Below, one piece after another: positions 21,841 through 32,914 of a stretch of 64,000 nucleotides of DNA. The DNA is from Tetrapisispora phaffii CBS 4417 (taxonomy: Eukaryota; Ascomycota; Saccharomycetes; Saccharomycetales; Saccharomycetaceae). Both the position numbers and the translations under genes were made by a program. The notes beneath the pieces were generated by a model, which worked only from the letters and a program-made list of their open reading frames with translations, ran no database searches and was not told the origin of the DNA. Positions within the stretch are counted from its first letter, which is position 1. Every line of letters starts with the position of its first letter. The stretch is from contig NC_016528.1 of NCBI RefSeq assembly GCF_000236905.1, positions 382,001-446,000 of the forward strand. Reading direction: 5' to 3'.

Positions 21841-22762
21841 TACTAATTAGTAAATATGCAACTAGACTGTTATGAAAAATTTTATATCCAATTTCCTATC
21901 CTCTAATTTCTTCACTTTATTATATAATATAAGATTATAACTCAAATAGAAACACTTCCAATGGCTTAAATCTTGTTTATTTTATTTGTGTTCATCATTT
22001 GACATTCCCGCTTTTGAATGTAAGACGGATTTCATGAACGGTATTTCTATAACTGGTATAATTCAATGTGAAATTAAATATATATTCAATGATGTATGAA
22101 CAACACCATCATACAGAATCGATAGATCACTTATAATAAATGCGTATAATTTGAAACTATCATATTTAAATTGTAGGTTCCATTGGTATAATATTAATAT
22201 TAGATTGGTCAATTCTAGTGACCCACTGCTAATTTACTACAAATGTTTACTTTTGAATATCGAACCAAATGCTGCTATTATGGGATACATTTGAAAGCTT
22301 CCAACAATCTTAAATGTTTTATGGCAGTTTCTTAGTTCATTATTTTATTTAAAGCATTTTTTGTCAATCTATAGTGCCTGCATAACAATTTACAATGCAG
22401 TTAAGCAACTCAATATGATCCATATTAACTTTAAGACTCTTATTATTAACAGGACCAGCTAATGATTATAGTGTTTTTCAAAGATATACTATTTCTTTCC
22501 TATACTTATATTATTGATTACAAAACAGTGCCCAATTGGATGTTCTGTTAAGTATGATCGTTCTGTTTTGCGATCTTCAAAATCATTTTATACCTGAGCG
22601 GCTATTTCGAAATCCGTATTAATATATAAAGATATCAGCAATGGAGTTGAAAAAAACAGGAGCAATACATTCACAATAATTACTATTTCCTAAACAACAG
22701 TGTTAGTAACAGAGATATGGTGTAAGTATATATTATCGATTAAAGTTATTTGAAGGTACATC
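21841..22762. other. Divergent promoter region SEN54 / PCH2
   Basis: This 0.9 kb AT-rich divergent region has a URS1-like site near the PCH2 start. No tRNA or additional gene was found. MBA1, next to PCH2 in S. cerevisiae, is absent. Confidence 0.55.
22596..22604 (-). promoter_or_regulatory. URS1-like (Ume6) site upstream of PCH2
   Basis: The minus-strand reading TAGCCGCTC matches the URS1 core TAGCCGCC at the first seven positions. It lies about 160 bases before the PCH2 start. PCH2 is meiosis-specific in S. cerevisiae, and Ume6 repression would fit. Confidence 0.4.
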
Positions 22763-24530
22763 ATGGTTGTGTTTGTGGATGTAAAGCTCAATTTAAATTC
22801 GTTGAGTTTGGCCCAAACGTTCTTAAAAGAAATAAATTCGGAGGTCAAATTTAGTGATAGAGGTTACGGAAAGGTTGAATTCATGTTAGGCCAAGTACTG
22901 TTGTTGATCAAGTATGTTATTGGTAAGAAAATAGCTAAACTATTGAACTCAAATTTAAATGTTGAACAATTTACTAGTAATGATTTATTAGGTGACAAAC
23001 ATTTAAAATTTAATGTTGTTGAACCTCTTACAGATATACAAGCTAAAATATTAAAAAGTTTGTTAAAAGTTGTCTGCTATCAACAGGACTCTAATAAAAA
23101 GGTTGAGGAATTTATTATTCAAGAGGGCCAAGAAAATATGATTTTATCACTTTTTGTAGAAGCTATTCAGTTCGAAACATGCTTGCATTATACAGATACA
23201 AGAGAAAAAACATTTGATCTAGTAAATATTCATGAAAATATTAAAAACATAACTGCTGCATTATCAAAAACGTCATTTTTTGATGGTAAAGATTTAAATG
23301 CCAGAGAGAATTATGTTATATACTTATTTTATTGTTTAAAAGATTCCGAAATACAGACAAAAATAGCCAACAAGGATTCAGTTGAAAGCTATGATGAGAA
23401 TGAATCTGACGTTTCTGAAGATGAAACTGCATATTCTAATTCTCAATCTAATATGACAAACACTGGAATAGCCCTTTCAAATCATATATTAAATTTGACA
23501 ACAATTACTTTGCTACCCTCAAAGTCTTTTGAAAATCTCTGGGAATCGCTGCATTTTGACACTAATATTAAACAAAAGCTATTTAATTATGCAACAATCT
23601 CACTTAAACTTGGGAAATATATAAGTAAAAGTGGTAAAAACCAGCAGCTAACCAATAATAATAGTAATAGACTCATTTTGCTTCATGGTCCACCTGGAAC
23701 AGGAAAGACAACATTATGTAAAGCTTTATTCCAAAAAATATCAATGAGGTGTCAAATAAACGATGCGACTTTGATTATAGATAATCAAGGAAGTGGAATA
23801 CTGATTGAACTGTCTTGTTCAAAAATCTTTTCAAGGTGGTTTGGCGAATCAGCCAAGAATTTAGAAATATTATTCACTGAAATCAAAAATATAATAAAAC
23901 ATTATAATTCAATGGGTAAATTTGTGTGTCTTCTGATCGATGAAGTAGAAGCAATTGCGTACTCACGAACAGATTTGCTTAATAAAAATGAAACAACTGA
24001 TAGTATAAGAGTTGTTAGTACCCTTTTGACTTTGCTGGATTCTTTAAGGACATTTGAAAATATCTTGACACTTGCAACATCGAATCTGATTGGTTCATTA
24101 GATGCAGCATTTGTGGATCGAGCAGATTGGATATTTTATGTCAATAACCCATCTGAAAGAGGGATAACTTTGATTTTAGATTCTAGTATCAGAGAATTAT
24201 TAAACTTGAATATTCTAAGTTCACCTTTAGGGAATGGGACACTAAATGATACACAATATCAAGAAATTTTGAAAACCATCGCACACACATGCTTCGTATG
24301 TTAAAATTAAATCACTAAGTTTATTCAAAATTTTGATAAACTATTTTAAAAATAATAGATTTCGTACTAACACAACATCACAGGCTAAAAATATGAGTGG
24401 TAGGATATTAAAGAAGCTTCCAATAAAATGTATATCAGAATACTTCTTTGATCTACCGGTAAAATTAGATGATTTTTTGCTTGCATTTGCTCATACAGTT
24501 GTAAAGTTATCAGACAAGGAATCTGTCTAG
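22763..24530 (+). CDS. PCH2: Meiotic AAA+ ATPase Pch2 (two exons)
   Basis: Pch2 (TRIP13 family) remodels HORMA proteins such as Hop1 in meiotic checkpoint and crossover control. Exon 1 (22763-24295) encodes 511 residues. It includes Walker A GPPGTGKTT from Gly309 and Walker B LLIDEVEAIAYSR with Asp393/Glu394, followed by ATSNLIGSLDAAFVDRADW. Exon 2 (24384-24530) adds 48 residues starting AKNMSGRILKKLP, the conserved sensor-2 region. Together they give 559 residues, against 564 in S. cerevisiae, whose PCH2 also has an intron near the 3' end. Without splicing the protein would stop two codons past the donor and lose sensor 2. The place beside SEN54 and MOT1 reflects interleaving of the YBR and YPL blocks. 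Confidence 0.92.
24296..24383 (+). other. PCH2 spliceosomal intron
   Basis: The 88-base intron has a consensus donor GTATGT at 24296-24301, a perfect branch point TACTAAC at 24365-24371 and acceptor CAG at 24381-24383. Removal joins the two frames in phase 0 (Phe before, Ala after). Confidence 0.93.
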
Positions 24531-24646
24531 TTACTACAGCAGTAATATCTAAAGGGTAATAATCATTTCTTAATCATGCGGTAATAAATTTAATAATTAC
24601 AATATTAAGTCTATTCTATAAAATGTGTATAATACAATTAAGTATG

Positions 24647-27600
24647 CTATTTCAAAGTTTTGATGAAATTGTCTAAATTATATTCATCCTCATATTGTGA
24701 TTTATCCCATAGTTCAGATAATACACCAACAGCTTCTTTAGCTTTACCAGTTAACCCAGTTTCGTTTGCAACATCGTCTAAGGCTTTATTGCTCTTAGAA
24801 GTATCCACTTCGCTTTCTTGACTTGGTACATTTTCTGTGTCAAACAGATCTAACAATTGATGGGTATCCATTGAGGCTAAGCCGTTATTTTGTTGATTAA
24901 CAATTGTAGATGCAATATTCATCTTGAACTTTTGTAAACCCATAATTTTTTCTTCCAAAGTGCCCTTTGTAATAATTCTGTAAACATTGACAACTTTCTT
25001 TTGACCCAATCTGTGAGCTCTGTCCATAGCTTGTAAATCATTCATTGGATTCCAGTCATGTTCGATAAATATGACAGTGTCTGCACCTGTTAAATTTAAA
25101 CCTAAACCACCAACCTTTGTTGTCAATAGAAGGCAATCAATAGATGGATCTTCATTAAACCTCTTTACTACTTTTTGTCTATCACGTGGATCAACACTAC
25201 CATCTAGCCTCAAGTAAGTAACAGATGGCATGTAATTCTTAAATAAATCATTTTCAACCATATCAAGCATATCTTTCAATTGACAGAAGATCAATGCTCT
25301 ATGCTGAGAAATAACATTAGTGGTTGGCATAATTTGATTTGAAGTTTTTTTATCCATGTCTGCTTCACCTATACCACATTCAAATAATAAATTTCTCAAA
25401 GCGTTCAATTTTGGAGCATTTGTAATGTCATGTAAATTTGTTTTCGTCTGTTGTAAATAATTTTGCACCTCCTTCAATTTTGGATGATTTGGAGATAAAA
25501 CTAGAGCAGGATGGTTACAAAGTTTTCTCATATATTGCAATGCTTGGAAAATATGCTGATTATTGTCTACATCAGCGGTATTTTGAATGTCTTTTGCGAC
25601 CTCTCCTTTTTGTTTAGTTGCGAAGTCCTGATATAATTGTTTTTGCAAATCAGATAACTCACAGTAGTAATCTTGGATAATTTTTGGTGGTAGATCTGAT
25701 AAGACGTCTTCTTTTAATCTTCTTAACATAAACGGTAAAACTTGTTTATGTAAGGCTTCCAATGCTAGCACACCAGCTTCTTGTTCGTTTGATGAGGTTT
25801 TGCTGTTTCTAGAAGCTGCAATTGGCTTACCAAATCTCTCCTGAAACATCTTTTCTGTACCAAGGAAACCCGGCATCAAGAAATCGAATAATGACCATAA
25901 TTCCACAACGTTATTTTGAATAGGAGTACCTGTTAATATTAATCTATGATTGGCTACAATTTCCTTGACTGCCTTTGACAGTTTAGATTGGGCATTTTTA
26001 ATAATATGACCTTCGTCAAGAACACAATAGTTGTAATCTAACTGCTTTAAAACACTAAGGTCATTTCTAGCCACATCATAAGATGTGACGATTAGATCAG
26101 CTGAACTCAATTTACCTTGTAATGATTGACGAGTCGAAGGGCCTCCTGCATATACGACTACATTTAGGAATGGTGAATACTGTTCAAATTCATTTTCCCA
26201 ATGACCAGTTAAAGAAGGAGGACAGATGATTAAGGAAGGAAGAGGACGATGTTCTACGGATTGTGATTTTTTGTACTCCTCGGACCTTAAATATTGATCA
26301 CTTGCAATAATACAAATTGTTTGTAAAGTTTTACCTAAACCCATGTCATCACATAATATACCGTGTAGATGGTATTTGTTCAAAAATGCAAGCCAATTCA
26401 CACCATCTTGTTGATATTTTCTCAAACTTGCTTTGATAGCTATAGGAAGCTTGAAAGGTTTGGCTTTAGCTGGATCCATCATTTGTTGGATAAATTCACG
26501 CTCTCTTTCACGACCTTTCATCAAATTTTCAGGTAATCCTTCAGGGTCAGCGATACCTTCTTCTAAAGGAACCAGTTTGATTATTGATGCAAAAGTACTA
26601 GTTGCAAGATTTCTTATATCTCTATTGGCATCACTCATACGACCTAATAATGGAACAATTAAAAATATAACATATGGTAAAATATCAGTATCCATAGTAA
26701 TCGCTAGATGGTAGATCAATTCAGTTGCACCTTCTCTCTCAGTGGTATTGCCAGCATTATTCATCAATGGTAGAACCCTTTCAATAATAAACGTCATGAT
26801 ACTAACAGCTGATATTTTAGATAAATCAGCAAAAGTTCTTGCAGCTGAGTAACGAAGTACTGAGAATTCTGATTTTAACAATAGTAATATATTTGGATAC
26901 AACAATGATATTTGGGTAGTCTGGATTTCCTTGCTCATATATTTATATAAGACACGCAAAATACCTAATGCATCTACCAATATTTGACCTTGTGAAGCCT
27001 CTATTTTATCTTCTTGAAATACGGTATTTGTATTGGAAATTGGATCCATAACAATAGACTTCAATTGTGTTACATCACTGAAAATTGAATCACCATATTC
27101 TTTAAATAGATTACCCAATACATAGATACCTCCTCTACGTTTAATATGAGCTTCATGTGTCTTTCTTTTTAGTAAAACATCGTCATTCACATTCACGGAT
27201 ACTTCTTTAACAAGTGTTAAAATTGGCTCCTTTAAGTTGCTATTCGCTTCAAATTCAGGAACTTCCGAAGTATCAACACATAAAAACCCACATAAATTTT
27301 TAACTACTTTGTTAGCAACATTTGCTTTCCCATTGTGTATTAACTTTTTAATCAAATGAGTAATAGAATCACCAGTTAGACTCTGTAGTTTTTCATTTTC
27401 TTCACTTTTTACATTATCCATCAAAGATCTAATGATTGGATTCAGTTTACTAGGTAACCCTTTGAAATGCAGAATAACAGATGCGTAATTGGCCAAAATA
27501 CTACTTTCGCGACTAGCTTTAACTTCTTTTGTTAACTTTATTGCCAATAAAATACGATATCTAACATCTTCTAGCGGCTTTTGAGCTAAAACTTTGAATG

Positions 27601-30241
27601 AATTGCCTAGTGATCTAAACAATTTTTCATAACATTCATTGTAAACTTTTTCTGCTGTCTCGATACCGAATGCTTGAGGACCGGCATCAGTTTCACCTTG
27701 GACGATAATTGCAATACTTGGCAATTTATGTTGAGGTAACATACCAACATCAACGAAAGTTGTCAATAAGTTTTGACATTGCGTTCTCAAAGCTTTTAAG
27801 CTTGGAACCAATTCTCGGAATGGAGGTAAGCTAGATGGATTTTCTAATTGTTCATTTAAGATTGGATTGATTTTTTCGTACAAAAATTCAGGAACTTCAT
27901 CCTGAGCTGGATTGATTTTCTTCCAGTGAGAACAGACTTCTGTCAAAATTATACCTGCAAGCATTCTTGGAGTTGCAAAAGGTAAAGTCAAGCAACGGAC
28001 TAGAACATTTGAAACAAACGAGTCTAAAGTTGATACTTGAAAGTAAGATAGAGTAATACCAAATGCTCTGGCACCCATAATCCTTGTATTTAATATAATT
28101 TCTTTACCAAGGAGCATAACATCACCGGAAATCATAGGTATATCGATATTAATGTGATCGCTAGATGTCAAACCTGGAATATCGTTTTCTGATAAAGCTT
28201 CAGATACAGATCTCTTTTTATCAACATGAAGTTTGTAATTATGAGATGGTTTTAGGATGTACTGAGATTCCATTGCATAATTTTTATCGTTTTCGCCGAT
28301 AGGCGTATTCAATAAATGTAGCATTGGTTGTAGGTGCTTACTCAAAACATGATCTAACGTCTTTTCGGTATGTTTATGTTTATATTCCTCTAATAACTTC
28401 AAATAAACTTTGTAAGATAACTCTAAAATTTCCGGATTCTGTTCAAATATAATATTCTGAAATATTAATCTAAAAACCTTACCATTCAACCAGCTTTTTG
28501 TAGATTCATCTTTAATGGATAAGAAACTTAGCAGTAAGTTCAAAACAGATTCTCTCACCGAAGTGATCGAATGTCTTAAGAATGGATATAATTTAGGTAA
28601 TAAAGATTTGAATGACCACTTAGCAGGATCCCTAGTGGCTTTTACCTTTAATGACTCAATGATAATATCGTGGCTACATAATTTAGCCAGTAAATTCATA
28701 ACAGAGCCAATACTCGAGGATAAGTCATCATCTAATCTAGATAAAGATGACCATATTGTGGTTAAAATAATATCAATTTTTGAAGAATTGTGACTAACAA
28801 ATTCATCAAGAATTGGAATTAATACAGATGCAGCTACACTTTGAACATCATCATCGTGTTGGTTTAAACCATATAGAACGATATCCACCACTTTATCTAA
28901 TAGATTATTTTCTAATAAAAATTGAGTTTTAATGCTGACGAAGTACCGTATACCTAGTAACCCACCATGTGTGGCTTCCCATATTTTATTTGGTTGAACA
29001 ACAAGAGTAGAATCTTGCATAATCAATTCTTCTAATTTTTTGAATATTAAGATTGATAGATCATTATCTAAATGCAGTAGCATTGTGGCCAAAGTTTGCG
29101 CAGCAGATTCTCTTACTGGTGCTACAACAGTTTCATTAACGTAGTCACCGAATCTATCTAAAGCAAAAATTGAGATCAGTCTAGTAGCTAGATCATCCAA
29201 TGCTTTTTTATTCCTAATAAAATTTTCAGCTTTAGTTTTACCTCTAATTTTACTTACACATGAACCATGTCTTTTCAATAATTCACGTAAACCCATTGCA
29301 GCCCCATGTCTGGCTTCCCAATTATCATGCATTAAATTATTAACCAATAATTCATATATTCCTTGACATTGCCATACCAACCCTGATACACGTTCTTGTT
29401 TCTCCAGCATTGGTTCCACTACTGATTCTAACATGATTTTATTTTCATCTGACTGTTCTGTAATTTCCAATTTCGGGTTAACTAATGCGGTTGATTCTGT
29501 TTTAATGTTTATATCATTTTTTTTAGATTCTTCTATAAGTGATTTTGATATAGAACTTTCCGCTAAATTTATTGGTTTTGTGGAGACATGTTTAGTTTGC
29601 ATTTTTTGTTTTCTCTTTGCCATAGCAAGCATTCTTGCTGATTTCTTAGTACCATTTGCATTCTGTGTCGGAAGATCTTCTTGAGTCGTTGGGGCTGTTG
29701 TTTCTTCTGCTTGTGTTAGTTCAGTTTTCAGGACTTTCTTTTTATTTTCTTCAATGGAAGTATTATCTTCTGAACTTTCCGCTAGTAAAATCTTACCAGT
29801 TTTAAGTAATTCATGTAAATTCCAACTTGACAATGATAACAGCCGTTCGTCATCATCTAATAAATGGTTCTCTTTTGCATCTTTTAATTTAAGTTGAATT
29901 TCATGTTCTAATTTAACTTGAGCATTTTCTTCAATTTCTTCTATTTTAATATTATTTTGCTCTTCAATAGCTTCGTCCAAAACATCATCAGCATCTTGGT
30001 TGGGATCCCATAGTTCCGAATGCAATACAATTTCACCAATAGCTCTCGCAGCAGTGACTCTTGTTTCCCATTTTTTAGATAACAAAAACGAATAAACTCT
30101 TGATAATAAACTTAGAATGTCTTCTGGATGTTGTTTTGCAAGATCACCTAATTGATCAGCAGCCATATTCCTGACGAGCTGAGTAGACCCTGTCTCTATT
30201 AATATGACTTGTCTATCCAATCTTGAAACTTGTGAAGTCAT
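24647..30241 (-). CDS. MOT1: Swi2/Snf2 ATPase Mot1, TBP-removing factor
   Basis: Mot1 (BTAF1) uses ATP to pull TBP off DNA and so redistributes transcription initiation in the nucleus. The 1864-residue product matches the 1867-residue S. cerevisiae protein. The N-terminal half is a HEAT-repeat array that grips TBP, beginning SRLDRQVILIETGSTQLVR and carrying an acidic insert around residues 80-300. The Snf2 motor follows, with Walker A DDMGLGKT from Asp1298, box II DEGH at 1409-1412, the LTGTPIQNN motif, and the C-lobe ending in RAHRLGQKKVVNVYRI. All key ATPase residues are present. RPS9 lies upstream on the other strand, as in YPL082C/YPL081W. Confidence 0.98.
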   Translation of the reverse strand: MTSQVSRLDRQVILIETGSTQLVRNMAADQLGDLAKQHPEDILSLLSRVYSFLLSKKWETRVTAARAIGEIVLHSELWDPNQDADDVLDEAIEEQNNIKIEEIEENAQVKLEHEIQLKLKDAKENHLLDDDERLLSLSSWNLHELLKTGKILLAESSEDNTSIEENKKKVLKTELTQAEETTAPTTQEDLPTQNANGTKKSARMLAMAKRKQKMQTKHVSTKPINLAESSISKSLIEESKKNDINIKTESTALVNPKLEITEQSDENKIMLESVVEPMLEKQERVSGLVWQCQGIYELLVNNLMHDNWEARHGAAMGLRELLKRHGSCVSKIRGKTKAENFIRNKKALDDLATRLISIFALDRFGDYVNETVVAPVRESAAQTLATMLLHLDNDLSILIFKKLEELIMQDSTLVVQPNKIWEATHGGLLGIRYFVSIKTQFLLENNLLDKVVDIVLYGLNQHDDDVQSVAASVLIPILDEFVSHNSSKIDIILTTIWSSLSRLDDDLSSSIGSVMNLLAKLCSHDIIIESLKVKATRDPAKWSFKSLLPKLYPFLRHSITSVRESVLNLLLSFLSIKDESTKSWLNGKVFRLIFQNIIFEQNPEILELSYKVYLKLLEEYKHKHTEKTLDHVLSKHLQPMLHLLNTPIGENDKNYAMESQYILKPSHNYKLHVDKKRSVSEALSENDIPGLTSSDHINIDIPMISGDVMLLGKEIILNTRIMGARAFGITLSYFQVSTLDSFVSNVLVRCLTLPFATPRMLAGIILTEVCSHWKKINPAQDEVPEFLYEKINPILNEQLENPSSLPPFRELVPSLKALRTQCQNLLTTFVDVGMLPQHKLPSIAIIVQGETDAGPQAFGIETAEKVYNECYEKLFRSLGNSFKVLAQKPLEDVRYRILLAIKLTKEVKASRESSILANYASVILHFKGLPSKLNPIIRSLMDNVKSEENEKLQSLTGDSITHLIKKLIHNGKANVANKVVKNLCGFLCVDTSEVPEFEANSNLKEPILTLVKEVSVNVNDDVLLKRKTHEAHIKRRGGIYVLGNLFKEYGDSIFSDVTQLKSIVMDPISNTNTVFQEDKIEASQGQILVDALGILRVLYKYMSKEIQTTQISLLYPNILLLLKSEFSVLRYSAARTFADLSKISAVSIMTFIIERVLPLMNNAGNTTEREGATELIYHLAITMDTDILPYVIFLIVPLLGRMSDANRDIRNLATSTFASIIKLVPLEEGIADPEGLPENLMKGREREREFIQQMMDPAKAKPFKLPIAIKASLRKYQQDGVNWLAFLNKYHLHGILCDDMGLGKTLQTICIIASDQYLRSEEYKKSQSVEHRPLPSLIICPPSLTGHWENEFEQYSPFLNVVVYAGGPSTRQSLQGKLSSADLIVTSYDVARNDLSVLKQLDYNYCVLDEGHIIKNAQSKLSKAVKEIVANHRLILTGTPIQNNVVELWSLFDFLMPGFLGTEKMFQERFGKPIAASRNSKTSSNEQEAGVLALEALHKQVLPFMLRRLKEDVLSDLPPKIIQDYYCELSDLQKQLYQDFATKQKGEVAKDIQNTADVDNNQHIFQALQYMRKLCNHPALVLSPNHPKLKEVQNYLQQTKTNLHDITNAPKLNALRNLLFECGIGEADMDKKTSNQIMPTTNVISQHRALIFCQLKDMLDMVENDLFKNYMPSVTYLRLDGSVDPRDRQKVVKRFNEDPSIDCLLLTTKVGGLGLNLTGADTVIFIEHDWNPMNDLQAMDRAHRLGQKKVVNVYRIITKGTLEEKIMGLQKFKMNIASTIVNQQNNGLASMDTHQLLDLFDTENVPSQESEVDTSKSNKALDDVANETGLTGKAKEAVGVLSELWDKSQYEDEYNLDNFIKTLK

Positions 30242-30997
30242 TGTGTCGTAGTTGTTGTTCTTGTCTACTCTTTTAAATTATATGATTGTTATAGTGAAAC
30301 AAAAAAAATAAAAAGAAAAATGTGAATCTATAAATCAGATTTGTTTGTTTAAATTCAATCTATAAATGATGCAATGCACATATATTATAAGTTTCCTCAA
30401 TATATTTATAAAAATTAAAAAAAAAAATTTAGCCGCCCACGAAAATATATTGCAAAAAAAGACCAATAATCTATTGAAAGGGGATGGTTGGTATATAAAG
30501 AGGATACCCAATGTTTTTTGATAATTGATAAAGAGTAGCTTCACGTTTATATAGTTCTTGGGTATATAAAACAAAGAAAACAAAGAAATGAAAATACAAT
30601 ATAGATATATTATATAAACCTTAAATATGGGTAATTTTTAACATTTATATAGATTCTTATTTTTAAAGGAAGAAAAAAATAATAATATATATAAATTGTC
30701 GAACAATGTAATATATATATATATAAACATAATAGAATGCGTCCAACCAAATAAAATAAAAAAAATAACAAGGAAAAAGAACAAAAATCTTAGCAGACAC
30801 GAAAGTTCAGTAGATAAACGCCTGGGAGGACAGTTCTCAAAAAACACAAAAACAAAAACAAAAGAAAATTTTTTTACGCATTCACCTTTTGGTCAATCAA
30901 ATGCAAAGAAAACGATGTAGCAAGAACGCGATGACCCTAAATAATAAGTTCTACAGTGAGAGAACACTCGCATTACCCTGTTTTCATGGCTAAAACA

Positions 30998-31049
30998 CCA
31001 ACTATATTACTATATCACCTTATATATGGCGATATAGTGATATAGTTGG
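30998..31049. repeat. Intergenic inverted repeat (19-bp arms)
   Basis: The arms 30998-31016 and 31031-31049 are complementary at 18 of 19 positions, with a 14-base loop. The single mismatch would be a G.U pair in RNA. The arms are made of repeated CTATAT-like blocks. Confidence 0.85.
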
Positions 31050-31404
31050 ATGGGTATTTTGTCAACGAGCACATCAAAGGTTGGATAGGCAAGCAAGTTC
31101 ATTACACGTAAAGAGAAGAACTGATATAACCATAACCGTTTGTCTGTTTTTTTGATATGGCTGTCGGATGTACTGTGTATGCGAGGAAAAATACATATAT
31201 ATACATATCCACGTATAGGTAGTACAAAAATGCCTACGTAATAATGGCAGTCTACACATATGTATGCACGAAGGTGTTACCTTGTGTGATGCCGTTAATT
31301 TCAATGTCCGATGAGTATGTAGGAAGCTGGTTAGTGTGCATGAAAAGGTTCTAAGTAGAATCTCTCTAATCCTGTCATCGAACTATTATATGAATTGGGA
31401 GGTT

Positions 31405-31417
31405 ATCGTTGCACACG
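31405..31417 (+). promoter_or_regulatory. Abf1 consensus site in the RPS9 promoter
   Basis: ATCGTTGCACACG satisfies every fixed position of RTCRYBNNNNACG. It lies about 405 bases before the RPS9 start. Abf1 replaces Rap1 at a minority of yeast ribosomal protein genes. Confidence 0.55.
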
Positions 31418-31823
31418 ATCATGGCAGTTTTGTTCGTGAAAAAAAAATAAAAAAACATTGAAAAAAATTTTCCTTTTCCCATGAATACAATACATAATCT
31501 CTCTTCGGCTAAAGGGAAAACTGTTTTTTTTCCTTCATTTCTCTCTCCAGACAGAAAAGTTTCCTGGCTAGAGACAATGAAAATAGAAGGAGATGTTTGA
31601 CAATGTGGAAAGAATCTCTTTCTAATTAATTATTAGTGTTAAGTCTACAATTAAACTCACATCCATCGCAAAGTGATATTATTTGTACTTGAAATTATCT
31701 ATATATATATATACAGATATATAAAAGTATTTAATTTATGTTATATATGTGTATGTATATGTTTAGTATTTGCTCATAGTTAATATTCTTTTATACTCAA
31801 ATCAAGCAAGTAACTAAGACAAT

Positions 31824-32914
31824 ATGCCAAGTATGTTATAATGTGAATTTTATTAAGTTTATTAGTAGCTTCAGTTATAATAAGAGGTTCGGGTCCTCAT
31901 GAATTTGAATATTTGAAGAAATACATTGAAAAGAATAGATATATCATGATTTTATAAAACATTGTTTTTGCATTCTTTCTTAAATGGTCTGAATTCCCGA
32001 CACTTCAGTTCCATATAAGATGCGTTTCCAAATTATTTTCACTATTTTGAATTGAATTAATATTGAATTGAATTGGAATATGTCTGCAATTTGTTTGTTT
32101 TCTAAGCTAACAGGTTTTGAACAACAGCAGTAATGTAAGGGATGTTCCTGACTTCATGAATCATTTTTATTCTTTCGTTGTATTTTTCTCAAACATTTGA
32201 ATTCATGTCGACTCTTATACCTTCTTATTTATAATTGTATTCTCGCTGTATAAAATATTTGTTTATCATCATCTTTTACTAACCTATATTGCATTTCTAA
32301 TGTTTACATGCAACATTTCGAAATCTATTATATGTTAATTAGGAGCTCCAAGAACCTACTCTAAGACTTACTCTACCCCAAAGAGACCATACGAATCTTC
32401 TCGTTTGGATGCTGAATTAAAGTTAGCTGGTGAATTCGGTCTAAAGAACAAGAGAGAAATTTACAGAATTTCTTTCCAATTATCTAAGATCAGAAGAGCT
32501 GCTAGAGATTTGTTAACCAGAGATGAAAAAGATCCAAAGAGATTATTCGAAGGTAATGCTTTAATCAGAAGATTAGTCAGAGTTGGTGTTTTATCTGAAG
32601 ACAAGAAGAAGTTAGATTACGTTTTAGCTTTAAAGATCGAAGATTTCTTGGAAAGAAGATTACAAACTCAAGTCTACAAGTTAGGTTTAGCTAAGTCTGT
32701 TCATCACGCCAGAGTTTTAATCACTCAAAGACATATTGCTGTCGGTAAGCAAATCGTCAACATCCCATCTTTCATGGTCAGATTAGACTCTGAAAAGAAC
32801 ATTGACTTTGCTGCTACTTCTCCATTTGGTGGTGCCAGACCAGGTAGAGTTGCCAGAAAGAGAGCTGGTAACGCTGCTGCCTCTGAAGAAGCTGCTGAAG
32901 AAGAAGAAGAATAA
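31824..32914 (+). CDS. RPS9: 40S ribosomal protein uS4 (Rps9), two exons
   Basis: uS4 is an early-assembly protein of the small subunit that affects decoding accuracy. Exon 1 is only seven bases (31824-31830, ATG CCA A). Exon 2 runs 32343-32914, and the split Arg codon is restored on splicing to give [20 protein letters not shown]. The product is 192 residues, a few shorter than S. cerevisiae Rps9 (195-197) because the C-terminal acidic tail differs slightly. The S4 RNA-binding region is seen in [30 protein letters not shown]. The tail ends in an alanine/glutamate-rich run. Codon use is strongly biased, as expected for a highly expressed gene. The RPS9-RPL21 order is conserved in both S. cerevisiae blocks. 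Confidence 0.97.
31831..32342 (+). other. RPS9 intron
   Basis: The intron is 512 bases, with donor GTATGT at 31831, branch point TACTAAC at 32277-32283 and acceptor TAG ending at 32342. I found no snoRNA-like element in it. Confidence 0.93.

Larger units (their letters stand above)
30242..31823. other. Divergent promoter region MOT1 / RPS9
   Basis: This 1.6 kb divergent region contains an interrupted 19-bp inverted repeat (30998-31049), a perfect Abf1 consensus (31405-31417), poly-A/T tracts around 31439-31490 and TA-rich runs. No Rap1 site as clear as those at RPS6 or RPL21 was seen. GDT1 and NTC20 from the YBR block are absent. Confidence 0.6.

Noticed and set aside
31886..31901. T-arm-like sequence GAGGTTCGGGTCCTC in the RPS9 intron
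   Set aside because: No matching A box, anticodon arm or acceptor stem in the flanks, so it is not a tRNA.
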